From Agrococcus casei LMG 22410 (GTDB taxonomy: Bacteria > Actinomycetota > Actinomycetes > Actinomycetales > Microbacteriaceae), in assembly GCF_900163565.1 (NCBI RefSeq), contig NZ_FUHU01000009.1, positions 1 to 64,000 on the forward strand: DNA of 64,000 bases, given 5' to 3'. Positions within the stretch are counted from its first letter, which is position 1. Every line of letters starts with the position of its first letter. A program made the position numbers and the translations under genes. Of this stretch, positions 1-9,103 are shown piece after piece. The notes beneath the pieces were generated by a model. That model saw nothing but the letters and a program-made list of their open reading frames with translations, did no database searches and was not told the origin of the DNA.

Positions 1-262
1 GTCGGTTCCCAGGCTGCGCAAGGATCGCGAAACATGCCGATGTCGATCACACCAAAGACTGACAGCACGGGGGCAAGACCACGCCAGACAACCTCGCTTG
101 TCCCTGTCGACATCACCACACACTGAAACATCGATTAGGCCCCGACGAGGGATGGAAAGTCAGGCAGCTCGAACCCGGGGTACTCGAATGGACCGACCCA
201 CAGGGGCAGATCCGAACAACGGAACCACCACCGGTGCCGGCGGCGATTGCGATCAGGCGATG
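1..262. other. Left window edge, no supported gene
   Basis: This stretch lies downstream of the NCS2 permease stop. A long plus-strand open frame crosses it but is the antisense shadow of the permease. A short minus-strand frame ends near base 135 and has no recognisable domain. No convincing terminator or tRNA was seen. A neighbouring gene may end just outside the window. Confidence 0.4.
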
Positions 263-1690
263 CTAGCCCAGCAGCGCCTGCAATGGCCCGCGCACGAAAT
301 AGACGACGAAGAGTGCCGACACGATCCAGAGCAGCGGCGAGATGCGCTTGAAGCCGCCTGCGATGGCGTGCAGCAGCACCCACGAGACAAAGCCGACACC
401 GATGCCGTTGGCGATGTTGTAGGTCATCGGCATGATGACGATCGTGAGGAACGCCGGCAGCGCAATCTTGAAGTCGGTGAAGTCGATGTCAGTGATCTGC
501 GCCATCATGAGCGCACCCACGACAACGAGAGACGCAGCGGCGACCTCCAGCGGCACAACCTGTGTGAGCGGCGTCAAGAACATGGCCAGCAGGAACATGA
601 TGCCTGCGACAACAGAAGAGAGTCCGGTGCGAGCGCCTTCAGCGATGCCGGCCGCCGAGTCAACGAACACCGTGTTGCTCGACGAGCTTCCGGCGCCACC
701 TGCGACGGCCCCGACACCCTCGACGATCAGTGCGCGGCGCAGGCCCGGGAACTGCCCGTTGTCGTACGCGATGCCCGACTGGCGCGCGAGACCGGTCATT
801 GTTCCCATGGCGTCGAAGAAGTTCATGATCACCAGCGTGAACACGAACATCATCGCGGCGAGGAAGCCCACGCGCTCGAACGCACCCAGGAACGACACCT
901 GGCCGATGAGTGACAGGTCGGGCAGCGCCACGATGCCAGCGGGAAGCTCTGGTGCATTGAGATTCCATGCATTCGGGTCTTCGCCGAGCGAAGGGCCGAC
1001 CTTGAAGATCGCCTCGAGGATGATGGCGATGATCGTCGTGCCGACGATGCCGATCAGAATGCCGCCCTTGACGCGCAGGGCCAGGAGTCCTCCGATGAGG
1101 ATGACGCCGATGACGAACACGATCGTCGGGAGGCTCGTGATCGAACCGCCCTCCCCCAGCTCAAGCGGGGGTGAAGCGAGTGTCGTCGAGCGCACGAAGC
1201 CCGAGTTCACGAAGCCGATGAATGCGATGAAGAGGCCGATGCCGACGCTGATAGCACTCTTCAGAGGCCCTGGAATCGCGTCGAAGATCATGCGCCGGAG
1301 GCCGGTGGCTCCCAGCAGCACGATGATGAGGCCGTTGATGACAACGAGGCCCATGGCTTCGGGCCACGTCAGATCCTGAACCAGGGTGAAGGCCAGGAAG
1401 GAGTTGATGCCGAGTCCGGCGGCGAGGCCGAACGGCACATTGGCGATGACACCCATGAGGATCGTCATGAGGCCAGCAGTCAGCGCTGTGACAGCAGCCA
1501 GCTGGTGATTCGGCAGCCAGCCGCCTTCGACGTCGGTCGCCGCCTGATCAGCGGTGAATCCACCCATGATCAACGGGTTCAGAATGATGATGTAGGCCAT
1601 CGCCACGAACATCACCAGGCCACCACGCACCTCCTGACCGAAGGTGGTGCCGCGCTCTGAGAACTTGAAATAGCGTCCCAGGGCATTCAT
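263..1690 (-). CDS. NCS2-family nucleobase permease (AzgA/PbuG-like)
   Basis: A 475-residue, very hydrophobic protein with about 12-13 membrane segments. It begins with a short cytoplasmic stretch followed by GGLVMFVAMAYIIILNP, the hallmark opening helix of the AzgA/PbuG branch of the NCS2 xanthine/uracil permease superfamily. The middle carries GLAAGLGINSFLAF and a later FFDAMGTMTG segment, both typical of the substrate-binding core of this branch. Known members import hypoxanthine, guanine or adenine with protons; the exact base cannot be read from the sequence. The start codon lies only two bases after the citrate synthase stop, so it is probably translated as the last gene of the typA-gltA operon. 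No separate promoter was seen. Confidence 0.9.
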   Translation of the reverse strand: MNALGRYFKFSERGTTFGQEVRGGLVMFVAMAYIIILNPLIMGGFTADQAATDVEGGWLPNHQLAAVTALTAGLMTILMGVIANVPFGLAAGLGINSFLAFTLVQDLTWPEAMGLVVINGLIIVLLGATGLRRMIFDAIPGPLKSAISVGIGLFIAFIGFVNSGFVRSTTLASPPLELGEGGSITSLPTIVFVIGVILIGGLLALRVKGGILIGIVGTTIIAIILEAIFKVGPSLGEDPNAWNLNAPELPAGIVALPDLSLIGQVSFLGAFERVGFLAAMMFVFTLVIMNFFDAMGTMTGLARQSGIAYDNGQFPGLRRALIVEGVGAVAGGAGSSSSNTVFVDSAAGIAEGARTGLSSVVAGIMFLLAMFLTPLTQVVPLEVAAASLVVVGALMMAQITDIDFTDFKIALPAFLTIVIMPMTYNIANGIGVGFVSWVLLHAIAGGFKRISPLLWIVSALFVVYFVRGPLQALLG

Positions 1691-1692
1691 GA

Positions 1693-2991
1693 CTAGGGCA
1701 GGTGACGTTCTGTCGGGCCCACGTAGAGCTGCTGCGGGCGACCGATCTTGGTCTGCGGGTCGGCGATCATCTCACGCCAGTGAGCGATCCAGCCCGGCAG
1801 ACGGCCGATGGCGAAGAGCACCGTGAACATGCGCTCGGGGAATCCCATCGCCTTGTAGATCACGCCGGTGTAGAAGTCGACGTTCGGGTACAGCTTGCGC
1901 TCAATGAAGTATTCGTCCTGGAGGGCGACCTGCTCAAGCTCTTTGGCGATGTCGAGCAGCTCGTCCTGCACTCCGAGGGCCTGCAGCACGTCGTCTGCGG
2001 CCTCCTTGACGATCTTCGCGCGAGGGTCGTAGTTCTTGTACACCCGGTGGCCGAAGCCCATGAGGCGCACGCCCTTCTCCTTGCGCTTCACGCGCTCGAC
2101 GAAGCGCTGCACGCCTTCGCCCGAATCGCGGATGCCGCGCAGCATCTGCAGAACTGCCTCGTTCGCGCCGCCGTGCAGCGGCCCGGAGAGCGCGTGGATG
2201 CCGGCCGAGACCGACGCGAAGAGGTTCGCCTCGGTCGAGCCGACCAGGCGAACCGTCGATGTCGACGCATTCTGCTCGTGGTCGGCGTGCAGGATCAGCA
2301 GCTGCTCAAGCGCCCTGACCATGGTCGGGTTCATCTCATACGGCTCAGACTGCAGGCCGAAGTTGAGCTGCAGGTAGTTCTCGACGAACGACAGCGAGTT
2401 GTCGGGGTAGAGGAATGACTGCCCGATGCTCTTCTTGTGCGCGTATGCCGCGATGACCGGAAGCTTGGCCAGCAGACGCACTGTCTGCAGCTCGACGCTC
2501 TCGGGGTCATGCGGGTCGTGGTCGTCTTCGTAGTACGTCGACAGCGCCGAGACAGCACTCGACAGTGCGCTCATCGGGTGAGCGTCGCGCGGTAGCGAGT
2601 CGAAGAACCTGCGCAGGTCTTCGTGCAGCAGCGTGTGACGGCGAATGCGCTGGTCGAAGTCTGCGTGCTGTTCGGCCGTGGGCAGCTCGCCGTAGATCAG
2701 CAGGTAGGCCACTTCGAGGAAGGTCTTGCCGCTTGCCAGCTCGCCGATCGGGTAGCCGCGGTACCGCAGGATGCCCTCGTCGCCGTCGATGTAGGTGATC
2801 GAGCTCTTGGTCGCGGCAGTGTTCACGAAGCCGTAGTCGAGCGTCGTGAACCCGGTCTGCTTCATCAGCTTCGAGATGTCGAGGCTGGAGCGTCCGCTCG
2901 TGGACTCTACGACGGGAAGTTCGTGCTGCGCCCCGTCAACGGTGATGGTAGCCGCCTTGCCGGGAGCATTCTCTGGTGCATTGTGGGTCAC
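1693..2991 (-). CDS. gltA: Citrate synthase, type II
   Basis: A 432-residue protein of the usual length for the hexameric type II citrate synthases. It condenses acetyl-CoA with oxaloacetate to give citrate at the entry of the TCA cycle. The conserved segment LILHADHEQNAS sits near residue 235 and GFGHRVYKNYDPRA near residue 310; these hold active-site histidines, and GPLHGGANEAVL lies between them. The N-terminal beta-rich region (residues 15-60) is the extension found in bacterial type II enzymes. The start is GTG, nine bases after the dapC stop, which places it in the fdxA-dapC operon. The linkage of dapC and gltA suggests coordinated supply of TCA carbon and diaminopimelate, but that is inference. 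Confidence 0.96.
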   Translation of the reverse strand: MTHNAPENAPGKAATITVDGAQHELPVVESTSGRSSLDISKLMKQTGFTTLDYGFVNTAATKSSITYIDGDEGILRYRGYPIGELASGKTFLEVAYLLIYGELPTAEQHADFDQRIRRHTLLHEDLRRFFDSLPRDAHPMSALSSAVSALSTYYEDDHDPHDPESVELQTVRLLAKLPVIAAYAHKKSIGQSFLYPDNSLSFVENYLQLNFGLQSEPYEMNPTMVRALEQLLILHADHEQNASTSTVRLVGSTEANLFASVSAGIHALSGPLHGGANEAVLQMLRGIRDSGEGVQRFVERVKRKEKGVRLMGFGHRVYKNYDPRAKIVKEAADDVLQALGVQDELLDIAKELEQVALQDEYFIERKLYPNVDFYTGVIYKAMGFPERMFTVLFAIGRLPGWIAHWREMIADPQTKIGRPQQLYVGPTERHLP

Positions 2992-3000
2992 CCGAACAGC

Positions 3001-4107
3001 CTACCTGACTGAGTTCTTTGTGCGCTTCAGAGTCCTGAGTCGATGTGCAGCCGCCGCGATCGTCTCGTCAGTCGCCGTCAGCGCGATGCGAACGTGACGA
3101 TCGTCGCCGTAGAAGTCGCCGGGTGCGACGAGAATGCCGATCTCGGCCAGTCTGCTGACTTGCTGACGGGCGTCGGTGCCGTCGGTCGCCCAGAGATAGA
3201 GTCCAGCGTCAGACTCGGCCTGCCAGCCGGCTTCGCGCACGGCGTCCAGCAGCGTCGCACGGCGGCTGCGGTAGCGCTCTCGCTGTTCTTCAACGTGCGC
3301 TGCGTCGTCGAGTGCCGCGGTCATCGCTGCCTGCACTGGAGAAGGCGGCATGAGCCCGAGGTGCTTTCGCACACCGACGACCTGCTGCACGAGCGCTTCG
3401 TCTCCGGCGATGAACGCCGTGCGATAGCCGGCATCACTCGACTGCTTGCTGAGCGAGTGCACAGCCAGCAGCCCCGTGTTGTCTCCCCCGGTGACGCGCT
3501 CGTCGAGAACGCTGGGAACATCGGCGACATCCCACGGCAGCAGTGCGTAGCACTCGTCACTGGCGAGCACGGCCCCGAGCGAGCGTGCCTTCTCGACTGC
3601 TGCGCGCATCCGCTCCGCACTCAGCACTCGCCCGGTGGGGTTCGACGGCGAGTTGATCCAGATGAGCCGAGTCGTGGCGGGCCACTGCTCGGGATCATCG
3701 CCGACGTGAATGTCTGCTCCGACCAGGCGTGCTGAGATGTCGTAGGTCGGGTATGCGATCTCGGGGATCACGATGGTGTCTCCGCGCCCGATGCCCAGCC
3801 AGAGCGCGAGCGATGCGATGAGCTCCTTTGAGCCGATCGACGGCATGACAGCGCGCTCGGTCAGCCCTTCGACGCCGCGCTCGCGCGCGAACCAGTCGAT
3901 GATCGCCTGTCGCAGCTGCGGCGTGCCCCAGACCTGCGGGTACCCGTGCGCATCGGCTGCCGCTGTGAGTGCATCGCGGACCACCTGCGGAGTCGCGTCG
4001 ACAGGTGAGCCGACCGACAGGTCGATCAGCCCGTCAGGGTGACCGCTTGCAGTCTGCTTGGCCGCGGCAAGCGAGTCCCACGGAAACTCGGGCAGGTCGA
4101 GAGCCAC
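3001..4107 (-). CDS. dapC: Succinyldiaminopimelate aminotransferase DapC
   Basis: A fold-type I PLP aminotransferase of about 368 residues. It would make N-succinyl-LL-diaminopimelate from the 2-amino-6-oxo precursor in lysine and peptidoglycan biosynthesis. The PLP-binding lysine is in the segment AVHSLSKQSSDAGYR, and NSPSNPTGRVL is the usual aminotransferase Asn-Pro motif. The frame is open further upstream through the ferredoxin gene, but homology begins at ALDLPEFPWDSL, so the GTG at 4107, eight bases after the ferredoxin stop, is chosen. The ferredoxin-DapC pairing is conserved in actinobacteria (for example Corynebacterium and Mycobacterium), which supports the specific DapC assignment over a generic aminotransferase. 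Confidence 0.9.
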   Translation of the reverse strand: MALDLPEFPWDSLAAAKQTASGHPDGLIDLSVGSPVDATPQVVRDALTAAADAHGYPQVWGTPQLRQAIIDWFARERGVEGLTERAVMPSIGSKELIASLALWLGIGRGDTIVIPEIAYPTYDISARLVGADIHVGDDPEQWPATTRLIWINSPSNPTGRVLSAERMRAAVEKARSLGAVLASDECYALLPWDVADVPSVLDERVTGGDNTGLLAVHSLSKQSSDAGYRTAFIAGDEALVQQVVGVRKHLGLMPPSPVQAAMTAALDDAAHVEEQRERYRSRRATLLDAVREAGWQAESDAGLYLWATDGTDARQQVSRLAEIGILVAPGDFYGDDRHVRIALTATDETIAAAAHRLRTLKRTKNSVR

Positions 4108-4114
4108 GGATGCG

Positions 4115-4438
4115 CTAGCTGTGGTCTTGCAGCGGAAGCGCCGCGACAATCGGGTGGTCACCGGGAATGACGCCCACCTTCGCGGCACCGCCGGGCGAAC
4201 CGACCTCTTCGAAGAACTCGACGTTCGCGTTGTAGTACTCGGCCCACTCTTCGGGAACATCGTCTTCGTAGAAGATCGCCTCGACGGGGCAGACAGGCTC
4301 GCACGCACCGCAGTCGACGCACTCGTCGGGGTGGATGTAGAGCATCCTGTCGCCCTCATAGATGCAGTCGACAGGGCATTCGTCGACGCAGGCCCGGTCT
4401 TTCAAGTCGACACAGGGCAATGCGATCACATACGTCAT
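4115..4438 (-). CDS. fdxA: 7Fe ferredoxin (3Fe-4S / 4Fe-4S)
   Basis: A 107-residue low-potential electron carrier. The N-terminal half contains the first cluster motif around CVDLKDRACVDECPVDC and the second around CVDCGACEPVCPVEA, the arrangement of actinobacterial FdxA/FdxC proteins that bind one 3Fe-4S and one 4Fe-4S cluster. The C-terminal acidic tail is typical of this group. The start ATG overlaps the stop of the upstream membrane-protein gene by four bases (ATGA), so the two are translationally coupled. Likely partners are cytochrome P450s or other oxidoreductases; none is encoded next to it. Confidence 0.95.
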   Translation of the reverse strand: MTYVIALPCVDLKDRACVDECPVDCIYEGDRMLYIHPDECVDCGACEPVCPVEAIFYEDDVPEEWAEYYNANVEFFEEVGSPGGAAKVGVIPGDHPIVAALPLQDHS

Positions 4439-5259
4439 TCTGCGGCTCCTTCCCGAACTCTCATCCTACTCCGACGCATGGCGCCGAAGTCCGGAAGCGC
4501 AAGCGTGGCGAAGGATCCGATCGCGACTACTCCGATCCAGATCCAGCCGAGGGGCGTTGCAGGCACGAGCACACTCCCCTGACTCGCGGACGATCCGAAC
4601 GGGTCGGCAGACAGCAGCATCACGGTGAACAGCAGCACCACCGCCGCGACCGCGCTCGGCGTGCGATAGGGCACGGATGCGCGAGACCCGACGAGCAGGC
4701 CCGCTACAGCGAGTCCCGACACCAGGATGCCGACGGGCGGCATCGAGAGGTACGAGAATGTTCCTGCGATTCCGACGACGAGCGCAAGGACGCCTGCTGC
4801 AAATGTGCTCACCCAGAACGTGCCGGTCCTGATGTGCCCGCGCGCTTCAGGGGGCCGCTCGATGCCGATCTCGCTGAACCGAGTGCCGGCTAGCGTGATG
4901 TCGCGCTTCTTCGGCTCCCCTGTCGCGGGTGCCCACAGCGGGATGTCGCACACGGATGCGGCTTCGACCGCTGCTGCACGGAGGGCAGAGCCCTCTGGCT
5001 CGAGCACGACGATGGACTCCGCATCGATGCGCCCTGCCAGCGCAATCGCGACCTCGTCGACCGGCAGCTGCGCATCCGCCACGGTCGTCTGACCGCCTTG
5101 GGCAGCCAGCAGGCTGACCAGTTCGTCGTCTGGTCCGTCAGCAGACACCACCAGAACCGAAGGCCAGCTCTTGGCGTCGGCAACCGCTCGCACCAGCGCG
5201 GCCAGACCCTCCGGATCAGAGGGCCGGGCCGTGACGATGAGAACGCGCTCCCGTGCCAT
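4435..5259 (-). CDS. DUF6113-like membrane protein with soluble N-terminal region
   Basis: A 274-residue protein lying between typA and fdxA. Residues 1-145 are soluble. Residues 148-260 hold four predicted membrane helices, the layout I associate with the DUF6113-type actinobacterial proteins near mshB and fdx genes; the family name is from memory. The N-terminus VLIVTARPSDPEGLAAL resembles the opening of PIG-L/MshB deacetylases, but the zinc-binding HPDDE motif is replaced. It may be a decayed or repurposed deacetylase domain fused to the membrane part. The gene starts 12 bases downstream of typA and overlaps fdxA by four bases. Function unknown. Confidence 0.6.
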   Translation of the reverse strand: MARERVLIVTARPSDPEGLAALVRAVADAKSWPSVLVVSADGPDDELVSLLAAQGGQTTVADAQLPVDEVAIALAGRIDAESIVVLEPEGSALRAAAVEAASVCDIPLWAPATGEPKKRDITLAGTRFSEIGIERPPEARGHIRTGTFWVSTFAAGVLALVVGIAGTFSYLSMPPVGILVSGLAVAGLLVGSRASVPYRTPSAVAAVVLLFTVMLLSADPFGSSASQGSVLVPATPLGWIWIGVVAIGSFATLALPDFGAMRRSRMRVREGAAE

Positions 5260-5271
5260 GCAGCCTTGTCG

Positions 5272-7170
5272 CTACTGGCGCTTCATGCGGCTCGCCTCGC
5301 GGCCGCGCAGCGTTGCATCGAGCGTCACCTTGCGGATGCGGATCGCCTGAGGCGTGACCTCGACACATTCGTTATCACGAGCGAACTCGAGGGACTCTTC
5401 GAGCGACATGTCCTTGGCGGGCGTGAGCCGTTCGAGCTCGTCACCGGTCGCCGAGCGCATGTTCGTGAGCTTCTTCTCCTTGGTGATGTTGACATCCATG
5501 TCTTCACCTCGGTTGTTCTCGCCGATGACCATGCCTTCGTAAACCTCTTCGGTCGGACGCACGAAGAACGTGCCGCGGTCAGCCAGCGTGATCAATGCGA
5601 ACGGAGTTGCAACACCGGTGCGGTCAGACACCAGCGAGCCGTTGTGGCGCGTCACGATGCTGCCGGCCCAGGGCTCGTAGCCCGCGGACATGCCGTTGGC
5701 GATACCGGTTCCGCGCGTGACCGTCATGAACTCGGTGCGGAAGCCGATCAGACCTCGCGCAGGAACCTTGAACTCAATGCGAATCCAGCCGGTGCCGTGG
5801 TTCGTCATGCCCTCCATGCGGCCCTTGCGGCCGGCGAGCAGCTGTGTCACAGCACCCATGTGCTCTTCGGGGATGTCGATGGTGAGCGACTCGAAGGGCT
5901 CATGGACCTTGCCGTCGACCAGGCGCGTGACGACCTGAGGCTTGCCGACCGTGAGCTCGAATCCTTCACGTCGCATCTGTTCGACGAGGATCGCGAGAGC
6001 AAGCTCGCCGCGTCCCTGGACTTCCCAGGCGTCGGGGCGGCCGATGTCGACGACCTTCAGCGAGACGTTTCCGACGAGCTCGCGGTCGAGGCGGTCCTTG
6101 ACCATGCGAGCGGTGAGCTTGGCGCCCTTGACCTTGCCGGCGAGCGGTGACGTGTTCGTGCCGATCGTCATCGAGATCGCAGGGTCGTCGATGTGGATGG
6201 CCGGCAGCGGACGAACGTCGTCGGGGTCTGCGAGGGTCTCACCGATGGTGATCTCGGGAATTCCTGCGACTGCGACGATGTCGCCAGCGTGCGCCTCGGT
6301 CGTCGGAACTCGGTCGAGAGCTCGTGTTTCAAGCAGTTCGGAGATGCGAGCGCTGTGCACTTCGCCGTCGTGGCGCACCCAGGCGACAGTCTGACCCTTG
6401 CGAATCGTTCCGGCGTGGACGCGCAGCAGCGCGAGACGGCCGAGGAACGGCGACGCGTCGAGGTTGGTCACGTGCGCCTGCAGCGGTGCCTCGTCATCGA
6501 TCGTCGGCCCCGGGATGTGCTTGAGGATCGTCTCGAACAGCGGCTCGAGGTTCTCGCTCTCTGGCAGGGTTCCGTTCTCGGGCTTGACTGTCGACGCGCG
6601 ACCGGCCTTGCCCGATGCGAACACGACGGGCACGTCGAGGACTGCGTCGAGGTCGAGGTCTGGAACCTCGTCCGAGAGGTCGGAGGCGAGGCCGAGAAGC
6701 AGGTCTTGCGCCTCGCTCACGACCTCGTCGATGCGAGCATCCGGGCGGTCGGTCTTGTTGACTGCGAGGATCACCGGCAGCTTGGCTTCGAGCGCCTTGC
6801 GGAGCACGAAGCGGGTCTGCGGCAGGGGTCCCTCGGAGGCGTCAACCAGCAGAACCACTCCGTCAACCATCGACAGGCCTCGCTCGACCTCGCCTCCGAA
6901 GTCGGCGTGACCAGGGGTGTCGATGACGTTGATCGTCACCGGCGAGTCACTGTGCTCGCCTGTGTAGCGAACAGCAGTGTTCTTCGCGAGGATCGTGATC
7001 CCCTTCTCGCGCTCGAGCTCGTTCGAGTCCATGGCGCGCTCATCGTGCGTGTCGTGTGAGCCGAACGAATTCGTCTGAACGAGCATCGCATCGACGAGCG
7101 TGGTCTTGCCATGGTCGACGTGCGCGACGATCGCGACGTTTCGAAGGTCCTGGCGGGAGGTAATAGCCAT
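5272..7170 (-). CDS. typA: Ribosome-associated GTPase TypA/BipA
   Basis: A 632-residue translational GTPase of the EF-G-like TypA/BipA family, involved in 50S ribosome assembly and stress or cold adaptation. The G1 motif AHVDHGKTTL is near residue 16, G3 DTPGHADF near residue 85, and G4 NKTD near residue 135. They are followed by EF-Tu domain II and EF-G-like domains III and V. The C-terminal domain unique to BipA contains GLIGFRTEFMT and GEDMDVNITKEKK. Length matches the family. The upstream gap of 71 bases holds a possible -10 box, and the downstream genes follow at short spacing, so typA is probably the first gene of the operon running to the NCS2 permease. Confidence 0.97.
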   Translation of the reverse strand: MAITSRQDLRNVAIVAHVDHGKTTLVDAMLVQTNSFGSHDTHDERAMDSNELEREKGITILAKNTAVRYTGEHSDSPVTINVIDTPGHADFGGEVERGLSMVDGVVLLVDASEGPLPQTRFVLRKALEAKLPVILAVNKTDRPDARIDEVVSEAQDLLLGLASDLSDEVPDLDLDAVLDVPVVFASGKAGRASTVKPENGTLPESENLEPLFETILKHIPGPTIDDEAPLQAHVTNLDASPFLGRLALLRVHAGTIRKGQTVAWVRHDGEVHSARISELLETRALDRVPTTEAHAGDIVAVAGIPEITIGETLADPDDVRPLPAIHIDDPAISMTIGTNTSPLAGKVKGAKLTARMVKDRLDRELVGNVSLKVVDIGRPDAWEVQGRGELALAILVEQMRREGFELTVGKPQVVTRLVDGKVHEPFESLTIDIPEEHMGAVTQLLAGRKGRMEGMTNHGTGWIRIEFKVPARGLIGFRTEFMTVTRGTGIANGMSAGYEPWAGSIVTRHNGSLVSDRTGVATPFALITLADRGTFFVRPTEEVYEGMVIGENNRGEDMDVNITKEKKLTNMRSATGDELERLTPAKDMSLEESLEFARDNECVEVTPQAIRIRKVTLDATLRGREASRMKRQ

Positions 7171-7217
7171 GAGGCTGCTTTCTGAATCGACGTATTGGGG
7201 CGGTGGCCCAGTCGACC

Positions 7218-7223
7218 ATCTTA
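7218..7223 (-). promoter_or_regulatory. Possible -10 box for typA operon
   Basis: TAAGAT on the minus strand about 50 bases before the typA start, in the 71-base gap after the importer ATPase gene. No good -35 was found, so the call is tentative. Confidence 0.3.
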
Positions 7224-7241
7224 CTGCCGCCGGGCGAATTC

Positions 7242-9035
7242 CTAGGACGCTTCGAGGATCTGCTTGCGCAGCTCGCGGCGCGAACGCTGCTTGTCGGGGT
7301 CAGGCACGGGAATGGCTGCGATGAGTCGCTGCGTGTAGGGATCCTTCGGAGCCCGCAGGATCGAGTCGCGGCTTCCGGTCTCGACAAGCTTGCCCTTGCT
7401 CATCACGGCGATGCGGTCAGCCATGTAGTCGACGACCGCCAGGTCGTGCGTGATGAAGAGGCATGCGAAGCCGAGCTCGTCCTGCAGTTCCTTCAGCAGC
7501 TCGAGCACCGTGGCCTGCACCGAGACATCGAGCGCGCTCGTCGGCTCGTCGGCGACCAGGAGCTTCGGGTTCATCGACAGCGCACGCGCGATGCCGATGC
7601 GCTGCTTCTGACCCCCCGAGAGCTCGTGCGGGTATCGGTTGCGGTAGTCCTTCGGCAGACGGACGCTGTCAAGGAGAGCCTCGACTCGCTTGTCGAGCTC
7701 GTTGCCCTTGGCCTCGCCGGAGAGGAGCAGCGGCTCGCCGATCGACTCACCGATAGGAAGACGGGGGTTGAGCGACGACGACGGGTCCTGGAAGACGATG
7801 CCGACATCGGTCATCAGGCCGCGCTTGGCAGTGTCGTCGTAGGTGGAGAGGTCGCGGCCGGCCACCTTGAGCTTGCCCTCGGCAATCGGGTGGAGTCCGA
7901 TCGAGACTCGGCCGATCGTCGACTTGCCGGAACCCGACTCGCCCACGAGTCCCAGGACCTCGCCCGGGTAGATGCTGAGCGAGACGCCGTCGACTGCGCG
8001 GAAGGCTCCCAGCTTGCCCTTCTTGCCGTACTCGATCGCAACATCTTCCATGTAGAGCACCGGCTCGCCGATCTCTGTGACGCGTGTTTCGTCACCTGGT
8101 TCAGATTCGCGCATCCGTTCCGCCGACTCAAGGTTGCGCTTAGCGCGCTCCTGCAGCTCTTGGTCGAGCTCTGCTTCAGAGCTGAGAGCAAGAGTCGCCG
8201 TCAGGTCGATGGCCTCTTCGCCGTCGCCTTCACCAAGGCGGAGGACGGAATCCAGCAGCTCGACCGTGTACGGGTGCTTCGGGCTGCCGAGGATCTCGCG
8301 GACCCCTCCCTGCTCGACGATCTCGCCCTTCTGCATGACGACGACCCAATCGGCGAGGTCGGCGACGACGCCCATGTCGTGGGTGATCAGCAGCACAGCC
8401 GAGCCCAGGCGATCCTTCAGATCACGCATCAGGTCGAGGATCTCTGCCTGCACCGTCACGTCGAGAGCCGTCGTCGGCTCGTCGGCGATCAGGAGCTCAG
8501 GGTCGAGGGCAAGCGCCATGGCGATCATCGCGCGCTGACGCTGGCCTCCCGAGAGCTGGTGGGGGTACGACTTGAATCCCTTGACGGGGTCGGGCATCTC
8601 GACGAGCTCGAGCATCTCGAGCGCGCGCTCCTTGGCCTCGGCCGGAAGCATCTGTCGGTGGATGCGCAGTGCCTCCATGATCTGGTAGCCGACGGTGAAC
8701 ACAGGGTTCATTGCTGTCATCGGCTCTTGGAAGATGGCCGAGACGCGGTTTCCGCGAACCTTGCGCATCTGCGCGTTCTGCAGGCCGATCAGCTCGTCTC
8801 CGTCAAGCCGGATGGAACCCGAGACGCGGGCCGTGTTCGGCAGGAGGTCGAGGATCGCCATCGAGCTCACACTCTTTCCGGAGCCGGACTCGCCGACAAC
8901 GGCGACGACTTCGCCCTTGCCGATCTCGAATGACACCTTCTTCGCAGCCGGCGTCCAGTAGCCGTCGACGGCGAAGTCGACACTGAGGTCGGTGATCTGC
9001 AGTGCAGGGTGTTCCAGGTGACGTGTGTCGTTCAT
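7242..9035 (-). CDS. Oligopeptide-type ABC importer, fused double ATPase (OppD-OppF)
   Basis: A 597-residue protein containing two complete ABC ATPase domains. The first has Walker A GESGSGKS at residues 48-55 and signature LSGGQRQR; the second repeats GESGSGKST near residue 350 with signature LSGGQKQR. Each domain ends in the oligopeptide/nickel family C-terminal region (for example RLIAAIPVPDP near the end). It energises uptake through the OppB/OppC permeases encoded at 9736-12242. The open frame extends upstream, but the ATG at 9035 is preceded by a GGAG-type site and gives the expected N-terminus. The gene is separated from the permease genes by an opposite-strand gene, which is unusual for such operons. 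Confidence 0.93.
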   Translation of the reverse strand: MNDTRHLEHPALQITDLSVDFAVDGYWTPAAKKVSFEIGKGEVVAVVGESGSGKSVSSMAILDLLPNTARVSGSIRLDGDELIGLQNAQMRKVRGNRVSAIFQEPMTAMNPVFTVGYQIMEALRIHRQMLPAEAKERALEMLELVEMPDPVKGFKSYPHQLSGGQRQRAMIAMALALDPELLIADEPTTALDVTVQAEILDLMRDLKDRLGSAVLLITHDMGVVADLADWVVVMQKGEIVEQGGVREILGSPKHPYTVELLDSVLRLGEGDGEEAIDLTATLALSSEAELDQELQERAKRNLESAERMRESEPGDETRVTEIGEPVLYMEDVAIEYGKKGKLGAFRAVDGVSLSIYPGEVLGLVGESGSGKSTIGRVSIGLHPIAEGKLKVAGRDLSTYDDTAKRGLMTDVGIVFQDPSSSLNPRLPIGESIGEPLLLSGEAKGNELDKRVEALLDSVRLPKDYRNRYPHELSGGQKQRIGIARALSMNPKLLVADEPTSALDVSVQATVLELLKELQDELGFACLFITHDLAVVDYMADRIAVMSKGKLVETGSRDSILRAPKDPYTQRLIAAIPVPDPDKQRSRRELRKQILEAS

Positions 9036-9091
9036 CGCGTCTTCTCCAACTCGCGTTCCATCGGTGCGTGGGCAGCTCTGACAGGCCGTGC

Positions 9092-9097
9092 GAGAAT
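9092..9097 (+). promoter_or_regulatory. Leaderless -10 box before PH-domain gene
   Basis: TGC-GAGAAT, an extended -10 variant, ends six bases before the ATG at 9104. The same TGCGAGAAT string precedes the gene at 51409. Confidence 0.4.
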
Positions 9098-9103
9098 AAT
9101 CGC

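Noticed and set aside
120-210. T-arm-like string CCGGGTTCGAGC on the minus strand
   Set aside because: The T-stem does not pair and no acceptor, D or anticodon arms are visible, so it is not a tRNA.
98-913. Long plus-strand open frame (271 residues)
   Set aside because: It is antisense to the NCS2 permease and has no domain; high-GC DNA gives such frames.
4108-4359. Upstream extension of the dapC frame through the ferredoxin gene
   Set aside because: The extension is Ser/Thr/Arg-rich shadow sequence; the family start is at 4107.
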